A stretch of DNA of 64,000 bases from Paenibacillus sp. CF384 (GTDB lineage: Bacteria; Bacillota; Bacilli; Paenibacillales; Paenibacillaceae): positions 1-64,000 of the forward strand of contig NZ_FNNV01000020.1 in assembly GCF_900106745.1 (NCBI RefSeq). The letters are read 5' to 3'. Positions 38,346 through 47,732 of this stretch are shown here, in pieces. Made by a program: the position numbers and the translations under genes. Below the pieces are notes generated by a model, which was not told where the DNA came from, searched no databases, and saw only the letters and a list, made by a program, of their open reading frames with translations. The first letter of the stretch is position 1, and every line of letters starts with the position of its first letter.

Positions 38346-39854
38346 TTAGTGTGCTGCCGCCGGACGTTCCTCCGCTTTGTCCGCTTCACCCGCGTTACGG
38401 GTTGCCGCTTCGCGATCCTCCAGCATCTCTTCGATTGATTTGGTTTTGAGACGGGCCGCACCTTTATAGTCTTGGCGAGTCGGAATGAGATTGCCTGCAG
38501 CAAGCCGCTCCTTCGCTTGTTCAATAGAAGCGCTGTATTGCGGCAGCCATTTCTCCTGCGCGACAAGCATCTCGTCGACCATTTGCCAAATTTCCTTCGG
38601 ATTGCATACTGCACCTACAAGCGGATCCATCATCATCGCTTGACGGAGCAGCTTATCATCGCCATGAACAGCCGCTTCCACTGCGAGACGTTGAACGGAA
38701 ATGCTCACGTTGCACACGGCAGCGCAGCCAAGAGGCAGCTCGCCGACGACCGGCATATTGATGCCATTCGCATCGACATAACCCGGCGCCTCGATAATGG
38801 CATCACCCGGCAAGTTCGCGATTACGCCATTGTTCACAACGTTGAAGTGCCCGCGGTACAACCGGCCTGTTTCAAGCCCTTCAATAATGTAGGAACCGTG
38901 CTCCTCCGAGCGTTTCTCCGGACTGTATACGTATGGATCGCCTTTCATCCAGTTCGGGAAATCGGTCTCGAACCAATTACGTCCTTCCGTACATACGCGC
39001 AAGTAGCCTCCGGTTTCCCCATTGATCCACACGCCCATATCGATCCAATCCTGAATCTCATCCGCGCGTTTGCGGTACCAAGGCAGATACTCGCTGAGAT
39101 GACCATTGGATTCCGTCGAGTAATAGCCGAATCTGCGCAGCATATCGATACGCACCTTCTCTGTCTTCTGGAACTCCGGATGGTTCTCGAATGCCTCAAG
39201 CAGCTCGCCTGTCTTATCAACACCATCATGTTTAACCGATACATACCAAGTCTGATGATTGATGCCTGCGCAAATAATATCGACTTCTTTCTTAGTAAGC
39301 CCAAGTGCCGTCGCGATTTGATGATGACCGCCTTGAACGCCGTGACACAGTCCGATCGTACGCACCCCGCCGTATTTATTGCAAGCCCAAGTCAGCATGG
39401 CCATCGGATTCGCATAGTTCAGCAGCAAGACATCCGGTGATGCAACCTCGCGGATATCCTTGCAGATGTCCAGCATTGCGGCGATGCCCCGCTGCCCGTA
39501 CATGATTCCGCCTGCACAGAGCGTATCGCCAACGCATTGGTCTACGCCATATTTGAGCGGGATGTCGACATCATGCTGGAAGGCTTCCAAGCCGCCGATG
39601 CGAACGACGGTAAGTACGTATTTGGCATCCTTTAACGCTTCACGACGATCGGTCGTCGATTTAATTTGGATATGAAGCCCATTCTCGATAATGTCACGTT
39701 GGCATAGCTGAGTAACCATGTCCAGATTGTGCGCATTAATGTCCGTAAACGCAAGCTCGATGTCGCGAAATTCAGGTACCGCAAGCAAATCACGCAGCAA
39801 TCCCCTCGTAAATCCGATACTGCCCGCTCCGATAAAAGTAACTTTGAAAGACAT
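38346..39854 (-). CDS. GH4 alpha-galactosidase/alpha-glucosidase-like enzyme
   Basis: About 502 residues. NAD-binding FIGAGSIGFTRGLLRD at the N-terminus, LLNYANPMAMLTWA, the metal-binding cysteine motif GLCHGVQGGHHQ and AGINHQTWYV, all diagnostic of family 4, which uses NAD and Mn2+ in a redox-assisted hydrolysis. The CHGVQ form resembles the MelA (alpha-galactosidase) branch rather than the 6-phospho-glycosidases. ATG at 39854 follows CAGGAGGG. Likely controlled by the AraC gene directly upstream on the same strand. Confidence 0.88.
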   Translation of the reverse strand: MSFKVTFIGAGSIGFTRGLLRDLLAVPEFRDIELAFTDINAHNLDMVTQLCQRDIIENGLHIQIKSTTDRREALKDAKYVLTVVRIGGLEAFQHDVDIPLKYGVDQCVGDTLCAGGIMYGQRGIAAMLDICKDIREVASPDVLLLNYANPMAMLTWACNKYGGVRTIGLCHGVQGGHHQIATALGLTKKEVDIICAGINHQTWYVSVKHDGVDKTGELLEAFENHPEFQKTEKVRIDMLRRFGYYSTESNGHLSEYLPWYRKRADEIQDWIDMGVWINGETGGYLRVCTEGRNWFETDFPNWMKGDPYVYSPEKRSEEHGSYIIEGLETGRLYRGHFNVVNNGVIANLPGDAIIEAPGYVDANGINMPVVGELPLGCAAVCNVSISVQRLAVEAAVHGDDKLLRQAMMMDPLVGAVCNPKEIWQMVDEMLVAQEKWLPQYSASIEQAKERLAAGNLIPTRQDYKGAARLKTKSIEEMLEDREAATRNAGEADKAEERPAAAH

Positions 39855-39970
39855 GCTAAACCCTCCTGAGGATAATGGAATTGTTGGATACACGTTCATT
39901 ACCCTCATTCTAGCAGGAGCATCAAGAATGCGTTTCCACAAATCCAACCGGATTGCCCCAAGCATGTCAA

Positions 39971-40870
39971 CTATTGCAACTGCTTATCGAAGCCTTGCAT
40001 CGTTTCGATGGACTTTCGGTAAGCCGCCGGAGACATTCCGGTCACTTTCTTAAACAGCATGCTGAAGTATTGCCGGCTGTTCAAGCCGATATAATCGGCG
40101 ATATCGATAATCGGGACATCGGACCGAGCGAGCAGCATCTTGGCTTTCTCCACGCGCAGCTCGGCTAGATATTCCGTAATCGTCACATTCATGTTCGCTT
40201 TGAAAATCCGCTGCAAATACACCGGATGCAGGCTTACTGCAGCAGCAACGTCCTTCGCCTGAATATCGCAATCATAATGCTGATGGATATATTCTGTCGC
40301 CTTCCGCACATAGCGGTGATGCTGTCCATGGGCAACATCCTTCGCTTCGTCTGCCGCGAGCCGGGCAACACGAACGAGCAGCTGCGCAAGCAGCAAATGG
40401 GTCATGCTGCGGCGCTGCGCTCCGCCGGTATCCATTTCCATGACGATACTCTTGAGCGTATGATGAACTTCATTGGGATCCCGCAGCACGATCGTGCTAA
40501 CCTTGCGGTCCAATAGCTGGGCCAACGCTTCATGCCCTTGTACAAGCTGCATCATAGACGGATATATGCCATCGCATTCCGTAAAGTTAAACTCCACATT
40601 GAGCATCCGGCACGGACTTTCTTTCGGCACGATCAGCTTATGCGATACGCGAGCATCCAGTAAGATTAGATCTCCTTTGCGCATCTGGAACACATCGCTT
40701 GTGGTCTCCACCGTACACGTACCGGAAATCACATACATAAATTCAATCGCGTCATGAGCATGGAAGTCCATATCATAATCGAGCCACTGCTTATAATAGT
40801 AAGCGACGATATTGGGGCGGTAATCCCCGCCTTCTCTCCAGTAAGGATCGTATAAGCTGTAAGATCGCAT
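39971..40870 (-). CDS. AraC-family regulator
   Basis: About 299 residues. N-terminal cupin sensing domain (DMDFHAHDAIEFMYVISG) and C-terminal double helix-turn-helix (IQAKDVAAAVSLHPVYLQRIFK, IIDIADYIGLNSRQYFSMLFKKVTGMSPAAYRK). ATG at 40870 follows GGAGGCGGG. It lies 117 bp before the GH4 gene, and is probably its activator. Confidence 0.88.
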   Translation of the reverse strand: MRSYSLYDPYWREGGDYRPNIVAYYYKQWLDYDMDFHAHDAIEFMYVISGTCTVETTSDVFQMRKGDLILLDARVSHKLIVPKESPCRMLNVEFNFTECDGIYPSMMQLVQGHEALAQLLDRKVSTIVLRDPNEVHHTLKSIVMEMDTGGAQRRSMTHLLLAQLLVRVARLAADEAKDVAHGQHHRYVRKATEYIHQHYDCDIQAKDVAAAVSLHPVYLQRIFKANMNVTITEYLAELRVEKAKMLLARSDVPIIDIADYIGLNSRQYFSMLFKKVTGMSPAAYRKSIETMQGFDKQLQ

Positions 40871-40922
40871 GCAAGCACCCGCCTCCATTTCACCGTTTAA
40901 GTAGTAGACTTACAGCTGAAGA

Positions 40923-42104
40923 TTACCCTTCAAGCGAACCACGCCCCAGTGACTTCTGCAGCAGGACAATCAAGAAACTGAGAATGACGCCGACGATAAC
41001 ACCGATCGCAAGATCATGAGTAACTACAACCGCAGCCACGGTAACTACCATAACAATCGTTTCGCTGGCGGGGACTGCACGCATTTTAAACACCGATTTC
41101 CAGTCAAAAATCGCAATGCATACCATCAGCATAATACCAATAAGCGCGGCCATCGGAATAAGAGCGAGCAGCTCGCCAAGCACGACAACGAGCAGTAACA
41201 GGAATAACGCCGCAACGAGCGTTGACAGTCGATTCCGTCCGCCCATCTTCACATTAAGGACAGACTCCGCAACAAGCGCGCAGCCTGCCATCCCGCCGAA
41301 GAATCCCGCGATGAAATTCGCGATCCCTTGACCTCGCATTTCTCGGTTCTTGTCGGTCTTGTCGCCTGTCATCTCATCGAGCAGGTTCTGCGTCAGCATC
41401 GTTTCGGTGAAACCGACAACGGCCAGAGACAGGGAGTACGGCAATATAATGAAGAACGTTTCCCACGTAAACGGAATATCGGGCAGCAGGAAGGATGGCA
41501 GCGAAGCATCGATGGCAGCAATATCCCCAATGCGAGTGACGTCGCTAATTCCCAGCAGCCATACCAGTATCGTCAGCAAGGCCACGGCAACAAGCGGCGA
41601 CGGCACAGCCTTGAAATAACGCGGAAGGATATAAATGATAAGCAGCGCTGCCGCGATCAGCACGTACATCATGAAGGATGCATCCACGAGATAACGCAGC
41701 TGCGACAGGAATATCAGGATCGCGAGCGCATTCACGAAGCCCGTTAAGACCGGCTGCGGTACGAAACGCATCACTTTGCCGAGTTTGAAGACGCCCATCA
41801 AATATTGGATAATGCCGGTTAACACGGTCGCTGCGAACAAATAAGCAATCCCGTGCTCCTTCACCAGTGTCAGCATCAGCACCGCCATAGAGCCGGCTGC
41901 CGCCGAAATCATCCCGGGCCTCCCGCCTAAGAACGTAATGACGAGCAAAATACAAATGGTCGCGTAAATCCCCACTTGAGGCGGCACCCCAGCCATAAAC
42001 GAAAACGCCAAGGAGTCCGGTATTAAAGCAAGCGTTGCCGTCATGCCGGCAAGCACATTTAGTCTGACATCCGATGTCCATTGATCACGCCAAGTTCCAT
42101 TCAC
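40923..42104 (-). CDS. SulP-family anion transporter lacking STAS domain
   Basis: 393 residues, mostly membrane segments. The SulP start ALIPDSLAFSFMAGVPPQVGIYA and the second-half GQGIANFIAGFFGGMAGCALVAESV match the transporter core. The protein stops soon after the last membrane helix, without the cytoplasmic STAS domain of normal SulP/SLC26 transporters. The Gly/Ala pattern and the VNVKMGGRNRLSTLV loop are complete, so this looks like a naturally short form. Start is GTG, eight bases after AGAGGTG. Sulfate, bicarbonate or a carboxylate are possible substrates. Confidence 0.82.
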   Translation of the reverse strand: MNGTWRDQWTSDVRLNVLAGMTATLALIPDSLAFSFMAGVPPQVGIYATICILLVITFLGGRPGMISAAAGSMAVLMLTLVKEHGIAYLFAATVLTGIIQYLMGVFKLGKVMRFVPQPVLTGFVNALAILIFLSQLRYLVDASFMMYVLIAAALLIIYILPRYFKAVPSPLVAVALLTILVWLLGISDVTRIGDIAAIDASLPSFLLPDIPFTWETFFIILPYSLSLAVVGFTETMLTQNLLDEMTGDKTDKNREMRGQGIANFIAGFFGGMAGCALVAESVLNVKMGGRNRLSTLVAALFLLLLVVVLGELLALIPMAALIGIMLMVCIAIFDWKSVFKMRAVPASETIVMVVTVAAVVVTHDLAIGVIVGVILSFLIVLLQKSLGRGSLEG

Positions 42105-42278
42105 GAACCGTTCACCTCTAACAATAGATATAGATGCCGAAATTCCGGTATTCTATCGGTTAGCATAACCCCCGATTCCACGGATGGTCAACGTTCTTTT
42201 TGTAAGTTTACAATCCAAAAAAGCCCACAAGCCGCCCCCCTCGAAGAAAGGCACGGTTTGCGAGCTTGATCTGGTCAA

Positions 42279-43376
42279 TTAACGAATTCGGTATTCGTCA
42301 AAATAGCGAGGAAGTATCGTCGTTGAAGCGCCGGGCTGCTGCGGAAGCGTATAGAAACCGTCAACTACAGTAGCAGGCTCCTCGAAAATATGACGAATCC
42401 ACGGGATGTACTCCAGCATAATCGCATTCGAAGTGGAAGCGACCAAATGCTGATGAATCTGGCCCATATCCCCGACATGCGGGCAAATCGGCAAATCGTA
42501 AGATGCCGCAAGGCCGGCAACCTGCAGCCATTCCGTAATGCCTGCCACACGTGTCACATCGACCTGAACGTATTCAACGGCGCCTTGGTGAATGTAGTCG
42601 CGGAACGCATATTTATTGTAGACATGTTCGCCGAGCGCTATCGGCACATTCAATTCATCCGCCAATTTGCGGTGACCGGCCACATCGTCCGGGTTGAGCG
42701 GCTCTTCCAGCCACATCAGATCAAACTGCTCTAGCTTCTTGCCCCATGTCATAGCCGTCGTAATATTCCACTGCTGATTCACATCGATCATCAAGCCGAT
42801 ATCGTCGCCGATGGCTTTGCGTACCGCTTGCACGCGATCAAAGTCCTCGCGCGGATCCGGCTTGCCGACCTTCATCTTCACAGCCGTGAACCCTTGATCC
42901 ACAATGCCGGCAATATCCGAAAGCAGTCGTTCCTTGCTCCAGTTGAGCCAACCGCCGTTCGTATTGTAGGCTTTGATTTTCTCCGGCTTATGTCCGCCTA
43001 GATACTTCCAAAGCGGCAGATTAGCCGCCTTGGATACGATATCCCAGAGCGCGATATCCACGGCTGCGAGCGCCATATGGGTAATGCCTGCCCGTCCAAT
43101 CCAGTGCATCGGTCCAAAACGCAGCTCATCCCAGATCTGTTTGATCATCGTCGGATCCTTGCCGATCAATACGGGAGCATAGTAACGGTCGATCGTATCC
43201 GCAATCATCTCGTCGCCCTTCGCAGTCGTGCCGGTATAGCCATACCCCGTTATGCCTTCATCCGTTTGTATTTTGATGCCCGTTACGCCCCAATGAGTTG
43301 CCACGTTGATGGCATCCGTAATAGGCGGTGTGATCGGTACATGCAGGATAAAGCTTTGCGCGCTAACAATTTTCAC
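42279..43376 (-). CDS. Enolase-superfamily dehydratase (mandelate racemase type)
   Basis: About 366 residues. Capping domain, then the barrel with KMKVGK (catalytic Lys-x-Lys), metal ligands D in LMIDVNQQW, E in WLEEPLNPDD and E in ALGEHVY, and the catalytic histidine in CPHVGDMGQ. This is the MR subgroup of acid-sugar dehydratases (such as fuconate, galactarate, rhamnonate); the exact acid cannot be chosen. Start is GTG at 43376, well spaced after GCGGAGGAG; the longer frame lies inside the dioxygenase gene. It follows the PhyH gene in the same operon. Confidence 0.85.
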   Translation of the reverse strand: MKIVSAQSFILHVPITPPITDAINVATHWGVTGIKIQTDEGITGYGYTGTTAKGDEMIADTIDRYYAPVLIGKDPTMIKQIWDELRFGPMHWIGRAGITHMALAAVDIALWDIVSKAANLPLWKYLGGHKPEKIKAYNTNGGWLNWSKERLLSDIAGIVDQGFTAVKMKVGKPDPREDFDRVQAVRKAIGDDIGLMIDVNQQWNITTAMTWGKKLEQFDLMWLEEPLNPDDVAGHRKLADELNVPIALGEHVYNKYAFRDYIHQGAVEYVQVDVTRVAGITEWLQVAGLAASYDLPICPHVGDMGQIHQHLVASTSNAIMLEYIPWIRHIFEEPATVVDGFYTLPQQPGASTTILPRYFDEYRIR

Positions 43377-43396
43377 TGGTTTCTCCTCCGCTGCTC

Positions 43397-44965
43397 TTAA
43401 AATGTACTTACTTTGTGCGTATCCGGGCACCAACGTGCCGTGCGATAGTGGGAAATGAGGACATCGATCGCTTTATCTGTTCGAATGGCAGTCAACGCCT
43501 CGAATGCATAGGCTCGTGTATAGCGGTCTGCGCTGCGTAACCCGGATTGCAGACCGGACACCACGAGATCAGGATCGCCGGACTTGCCGATGCGAAGTAA
43601 GGACAGCGCTGCCGTATAACCGATTTTGTTCGTGATATATTCTTGATTGTGTACATAGAAGCTTGTACTGCCAGCCGCCTCGTTCTCTGATTGCTCCTGC
43701 AGGACAGCTTCCTCCATGACACGAACCAATGCCGGTACCGTCATTTCAGCCGCTCCGTCAATCATCCCGAGAGCTTCTACGGCGTTACGTCTCACCCATT
43801 CACTGGAATCCGCAATTGCGGCTATTAAAGCCGGCACTGCGGATGAAGCTTCTTCTCCGAGCATACCGAGTACGAAAGCGGCAAGCGCTCTGCTGTTCTC
43901 CTCCTCTGCATGCTGAAGTACGCCGATCAGACTCGGCACTGCTGCACCTCCTGCGGCTTGAAGTCCATAGGCTGCACGCTGCGCAGTTAATTTGGACCCA
44001 TCCTTAAGGACGCTTAGCAGCTCTTGCATCCCGGCCGATCCCATGTGACCCAGCGCATATACCGCATTTAATGCCGCATCTTCGGCAGAATCTCGGACTA
44101 ATGCGGCCAGCCTCGGAGCTGCGGTAGCCGCCGCCTCGCCCATCAAGCCGAGCTTGTCTGCAGCGCGTCCGCGACTGACTGCATCTTCGCTCACTAGCTC
44201 CTCAATTAATGCCGGCACCTCTTCTTCGTTACCTGCGATGACAGGCGTAAAGTTTTTCTCTCCTCTGAGCCAGTTCCATACGTCATGCCATAAATTAAGA
44301 TGTGCTGCAGGTGCTTCAACCGGAAACGCCGGCGTGCTATTCGTATGATTCCAGCTTGGCGACTTCGGCTCCCGCAAACGAACGAATTGGAATTTCAACA
44401 TGTACCGGTCGAGATTCGAGGTGTTCAGCGATGCTTTATGCCAGATATCAAAATGAACTAATGCGATCGTCCCTGCTTTGCCGGTAGGCAATACGACTTC
44501 TTCATTCGGGAGTTTCTCGTTGTATTGGGAGCCGGGCATAATAGCGGTCGGTCCCATTGCTTCCGTAATGTCCTGGGTATAGTAGAACATCATGACCCAC
44601 CAAGGCCGATGGCTCCGCATCGAGGACCAGTAGCCATCCTTATGCCACTGACCGCCGCCCGGTGCTTGATTCCCCGGCTGATTGTAGTGCATATGACGGT
44701 GCGGATGCATATAATAGTCAGGTCCGAGGACGCTTGTCAGTGCGCCTCTTACAGTTGGCGTATCAAAGAATCGCTGGATATCAGGCACGCGCGGCAAAAT
44801 ATTATTGCCCGGATTACCTTCATTTTGCAGCACGTAGTCAATTTGTTTCATTACATTCTGATGCAGCACCGACGGCAATTCATTGTGTAAAACCACGAAT
44901 CCATTGGTAATAAACGAGATCATCTGCTCGTCGCTTAGCAAATTCATTTCATCAAGCACTGTCAT
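43397..44965 (-). CDS. PhyH-type dioxygenase fused to HEAT repeats
   Basis: 522 residues. The first 215 or so form a phytanoyl-CoA dioxygenase-like domain with the iron ligands H and D in GGQWHKDGYW and the distal H in HFDIWHKAS, and a 2-oxoglutarate arginine in NLDRYMLKFQFVRLR. Residues from about 240 to 440 are at least five HEAT/PBS-lyase-type repeats (for example AVYALGHMGSAGMQELLSVL and NAVEALGMIDGAAEMTVPAL). This fusion is unusual. ATG follows AAGGGGCTGC. It is divergent from an AraC gene and followed by the dehydratase. Confidence 0.82.
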   Translation of the reverse strand: MTVLDEMNLLSDEQMISFITNGFVVLHNELPSVLHQNVMKQIDYVLQNEGNPGNNILPRVPDIQRFFDTPTVRGALTSVLGPDYYMHPHRHMHYNQPGNQAPGGGQWHKDGYWSSMRSHRPWWVMMFYYTQDITEAMGPTAIMPGSQYNEKLPNEEVVLPTGKAGTIALVHFDIWHKASLNTSNLDRYMLKFQFVRLREPKSPSWNHTNSTPAFPVEAPAAHLNLWHDVWNWLRGEKNFTPVIAGNEEEVPALIEELVSEDAVSRGRAADKLGLMGEAAATAAPRLAALVRDSAEDAALNAVYALGHMGSAGMQELLSVLKDGSKLTAQRAAYGLQAAGGAAVPSLIGVLQHAEEENSRALAAFVLGMLGEEASSAVPALIAAIADSSEWVRRNAVEALGMIDGAAEMTVPALVRVMEEAVLQEQSENEAAGSTSFYVHNQEYITNKIGYTAALSLLRIGKSGDPDLVVSGLQSGLRSADRYTRAYAFEALTAIRTDKAIDVLISHYRTARWCPDTHKVSTF

Positions 44966-45114
44966 GCAGCCCCTTCATTCGTAAGTTATTGTGTTATATT
45001 TAATGTATACGAGAAGGTGAATATTGTATTTAGCTTACAGTCATCCAGTTGCACAATAGTCAGGTTGTTTTTGGCCAAATCTACCTACTCACAATAAAGG
45101 AGGTCCCTTCGGCC

Positions 45115-46005
45115 ATGGATTTCAGCAAGTTCCATCCCTATGTCTATTACGCGACCAAATACGCCTTCTATCGCGGACAGTCCAGCTTAAACCGTTATGT
45201 CTATTCGAGCTCCATCTATATGGTGACGGAAGGGAAAGGCATCTTCGGCTTGCGCGGCCAGCAATACGAGGCACTGCCGGGCATGATGGTCTATATGGAA
45301 GCCGGGCAACCTCACGATTGGATTGCGGACGCAACGGACCCGCTCGTTCATGTGTGCTGCTATTTCGATTGGTATTATGTAGACAGAACCGAAGTGTTTA
45401 ATAATCACGCCGCTCCGCTTTGCTATGACTATGCTCAATTGCGAACCGAGCTGGTAGGAGAAGCGTTCCCTTACCCGCTGCCCGAAATATCCACAATCAG
45501 CGCTGCATCCATGCTCAACTGGACGGACCTGCTGCAGAGAAGCTTTATTTCGAGCGAGCATACGACAGAGCGAACCTTCCTGCGGAGCATGGCTGCGCAG
45601 AGCCATTTTGCCGTATTCATCAATCACTTCTTAACCTACTCGCTGCAAGAGAGGCATATCCCAGATCCGAGGATTAGCAAGCTGCTCGAACGCATGGAGG
45701 CGGATCTAATGAATGGCAATGCTATCGAATTGGAGCACTATTCGGAGCAGCTTGGTGTAAGCCGAGGTTATTTCTTCGAGCTGTTCAAGAAAACAACGGG
45801 ATTATCACCAGTTCAATACATCAATCAATTTCGCATCAACAGAGCGAGGGAAGATCTGCTCTCTTCCAATTTGAGCGTGATGCAGATCGCGGACAAATAC
45901 CAGTTCAATTCCGTTCACTACTTCTCCAGAATGTTCAGCAAATATGTCGGCATGTCTCCTCAGACCTACCGTGAAGCTGAAGCCTCGAGCAGAATGCCGC
46001 TTTAA
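45115..46005 (+). CDS. AraC-family regulator
   Basis: About 296 residues. N-terminal cupin-like part (IYMVTEGKGIFGLRGQQYEALPGMMVYMEAG) and C-terminal double helix-turn-helix (YSEQLGVSRGYFFELFKKTTGLSPVQYINQFR, IADKYQFNSVHYFSRMFSKYVGMSPQTYR). ATG at 45115 follows AAAGGAGGTCCCTTCGGCC. Divergent from the PhyH-dehydratase operon, so its likely regulator. Confidence 0.88.
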   Translation: MDFSKFHPYVYYATKYAFYRGQSSLNRYVYSSSIYMVTEGKGIFGLRGQQYEALPGMMVYMEAGQPHDWIADATDPLVHVCCYFDWYYVDRTEVFNNHAAPLCYDYAQLRTELVGEAFPYPLPEISTISAASMLNWTDLLQRSFISSEHTTERTFLRSMAAQSHFAVFINHFLTYSLQERHIPDPRISKLLERMEADLMNGNAIELEHYSEQLGVSRGYFFELFKKTTGLSPVQYINQFRINRAREDLLSSNLSVMQIADKYQFNSVHYFSRMFSKYVGMSPQTYREAEASSRMPL

Positions 46006-46013
46006 ATAAAAAT

Positions 46014-46041
46014 AGCCTGGCAGTGCATGCACTGCCAGGCT
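46014..46041. terminator. Bidirectional terminator, 28-bp perfect palindrome
   Basis: AGCCTGGCAGTGCA is followed at once by its exact reverse complement. A TATTTTTATTT tract follows on the minus strand. It separates the convergent AraC gene and ABC operon. Confidence 0.85.
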
Positions 46042-46063
46042 TAAGGGTCATTTGGAACAGGAA

Positions 46064-46789
46064 CTATCCGCTGTGTACGTCAGCTCTACGGAAATATAAC
46101 CCGATAAAGAGAAGCGGAACGACAAAGGCGATCAGCATCGTCGTTACACCGATTGAAGTCGTGTTATGTGCCGGCGACATATTGGTAACCAGATTAAGCG
46201 GCACACTCCACGGATAATACATAATGAATCTGGACTGCATAATGGTGAGCTCCGAAACGACGGCAAACACGCCAAGGCCCATCGCCGGAATATAACTGCG
46301 CCACAATAGGGCTACTGCAGCAGCAATCGGCAGCAAAGCGTACTCCAAGATAAAGAGCAAACCGTATTTCCCGATTATCGTGGTCATGACGGATAAGGTC
46401 GGCATTTCGCTTGTAAACAAGAAGCCTGTACCGAAGGTAAGCAAGAACGATAGCAGGATAACCGAGAACAGTACCGGAACAGCGATGATAAACTTAGCGA
46501 TCAGCACTTGGTTACGGGAATGCGGCCCCGTCAGTAGATTATTAACGGTACGCTCTTGGAATTCCCTTGCAAATAGATAACCGCCTAATAAAGCAAATAA
46601 GGACGGACACATCAGCATCGTTAATATGAACAAGTTATTCTCGAACAATCCCTTCCATTCAAAGGCTCCCGAATTGTTCAGCTGTATGAAGAATCCGAGT
46701 GCCCCCGGAAGCAGCGCTCCAAGCAAAACCAGCCAAAGCATGCGGGAATTACGCCACTTGAGCCATTCACAGGCAATCAGATTAAGCAC
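46064..46789 (-). CDS. ABC-2 exporter permease, second pair
   Basis: About 242 residues with six membrane segments (LVLLGALLPGALGFFIQL, FIIAVPVLFSVILLSFLLTF and others), typical of bacitracin/lantibiotic-type exporters. GTG at 46789 overlaps the stop of the ATPase gene and follows AAGGAGGTGCGGTCC, so it is preferred to the ATG at 46831. Last gene of the ECF operon. Confidence 0.85.
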   Translation of the reverse strand: MLNLIACEWLKWRNSRMLWLVLLGALLPGALGFFIQLNNSGAFEWKGLFENNLFILTMLMCPSLFALLGGYLFAREFQERTVNNLLTGPHSRNQVLIAKFIIAVPVLFSVILLSFLLTFGTGFLFTSEMPTLSVMTTIIGKYGLLFILEYALLPIAAAVALLWRSYIPAMGLGVFAVVSELTIMQSRFIMYYPWSVPLNLVTNMSPAHNTTSIGVTTMLIAFVVPLLFIGLYFRRADVHSG

Positions 46790-47708
46790 GGACCGCACCT
46801 CCTTCCACAAGGCGCACAAAGTAGTCTTCAAGCGAATCTTTCATAGCGGAAAGACTATTCACAAGAATGCCTTCCTTCACGAGCAACCGGTTCATCTCGC
46901 CCGGAATCAGTCCATCATCATAGATACGCAGCCAGCCGTTCTCATCCAGTCGACAATCGCGAATGCCCATCTCTGAAACCAACAGCTCCCTTGATTTCTC
47001 CTGTTGATCCACTTGCAGACTGATATAGTGACGATTACGCTCCTTAAGCGCATCCATAGTCGATTCCTCCAACATGACGCCGCGATGGATGATGCCGACT
47101 TTCGTCGCCAACTGCTCCACTTCACTTAGAATATGACTGGAAACGAGAATCGTAATTTTCCGTTTCTGCGCAAGCTCCTGGATCAACAGTCGAATTTCCT
47201 TGATTCCCATTGGATCAAGGCCATTAGTAGGTTCATCAAGAATGAGCATCTCCGGACTGTGAAGAATGGCTCTGGCAATGCCCAGACGCTGTTTCATGCC
47301 GAGAGAGAATTGAGCCGCTCTACGGTTTCTGGCCTCCCATAAGCCTGTCGTATGGAGTGCATCCTCCATAGCATCTTTTCCGCGAACACCCATCATTTTG
47401 CGATGAATATCGAGATTCTGGATAGCCGTTAGATTCGGATAAAAACCGGGATATTCAATTACGGAGCCCACTTTCCGCAGCACGGAATTACGGCCCTTGC
47501 CGATCCGCTCTCCAAGCAGTTCAACAGATCCCGCCGTCGGCTGGATGAGTCCCATCATCATCCGAATCGCTGTCGTCTTGCCGGCTCCGTTCTGTCCGAG
47601 GAAGCCGTAGATATCGCCGGGCATTAACGTCATGTCAATGCCATTCACGGCTTTAACGCCTTTATAATGTTTGCAGAGTCCGCGGACCTGCAGAATTGGT
47701 TGATTCAT
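46782..47708 (-). CDS. ABC exporter ATPase (BcrA-like), second pair
   Basis: 308 residues. Walker A GQNGAGKTT, signature FSLGMKQRL, Walker B MLILDEPTNGLD, switch histidine in SSHILSE, and a C-terminal extension of about 90 residues. The BcrA-like arrangement with the following permease suggests export of, or resistance to, a peptide acting on the cell envelope. Confidence 0.9.
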   Translation of the reverse strand: MNQPILQVRGLCKHYKGVKAVNGIDMTLMPGDIYGFLGQNGAGKTTAIRMMMGLIQPTAGSVELLGERIGKGRNSVLRKVGSVIEYPGFYPNLTAIQNLDIHRKMMGVRGKDAMEDALHTTGLWEARNRRAAQFSLGMKQRLGIARAILHSPEMLILDEPTNGLDPMGIKEIRLLIQELAQKRKITILVSSHILSEVEQLATKVGIIHRGVMLEESTMDALKERNRHYISLQVDQQEKSRELLVSEMGIRDCRLDENGWLRIYDDGLIPGEMNRLLVKEGILVNSLSAMKDSLEDYFVRLVEGGAVRA

Positions 47709-47732
47709 GGTTAGTAACGCTCCTTCGATGAT

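Noticed and set aside
42190-42260. Possible terminator after the enolase-superfamily gene
   Set aside because: A T run is present on the minus strand but no stable stem could be drawn next to it.
45048-45066. TTGCACAATAG stretch matching part of palindrome 2 of the 15.4-kb element
   Set aside because: A single half-site without partner arm or further sites at the expected spacing.
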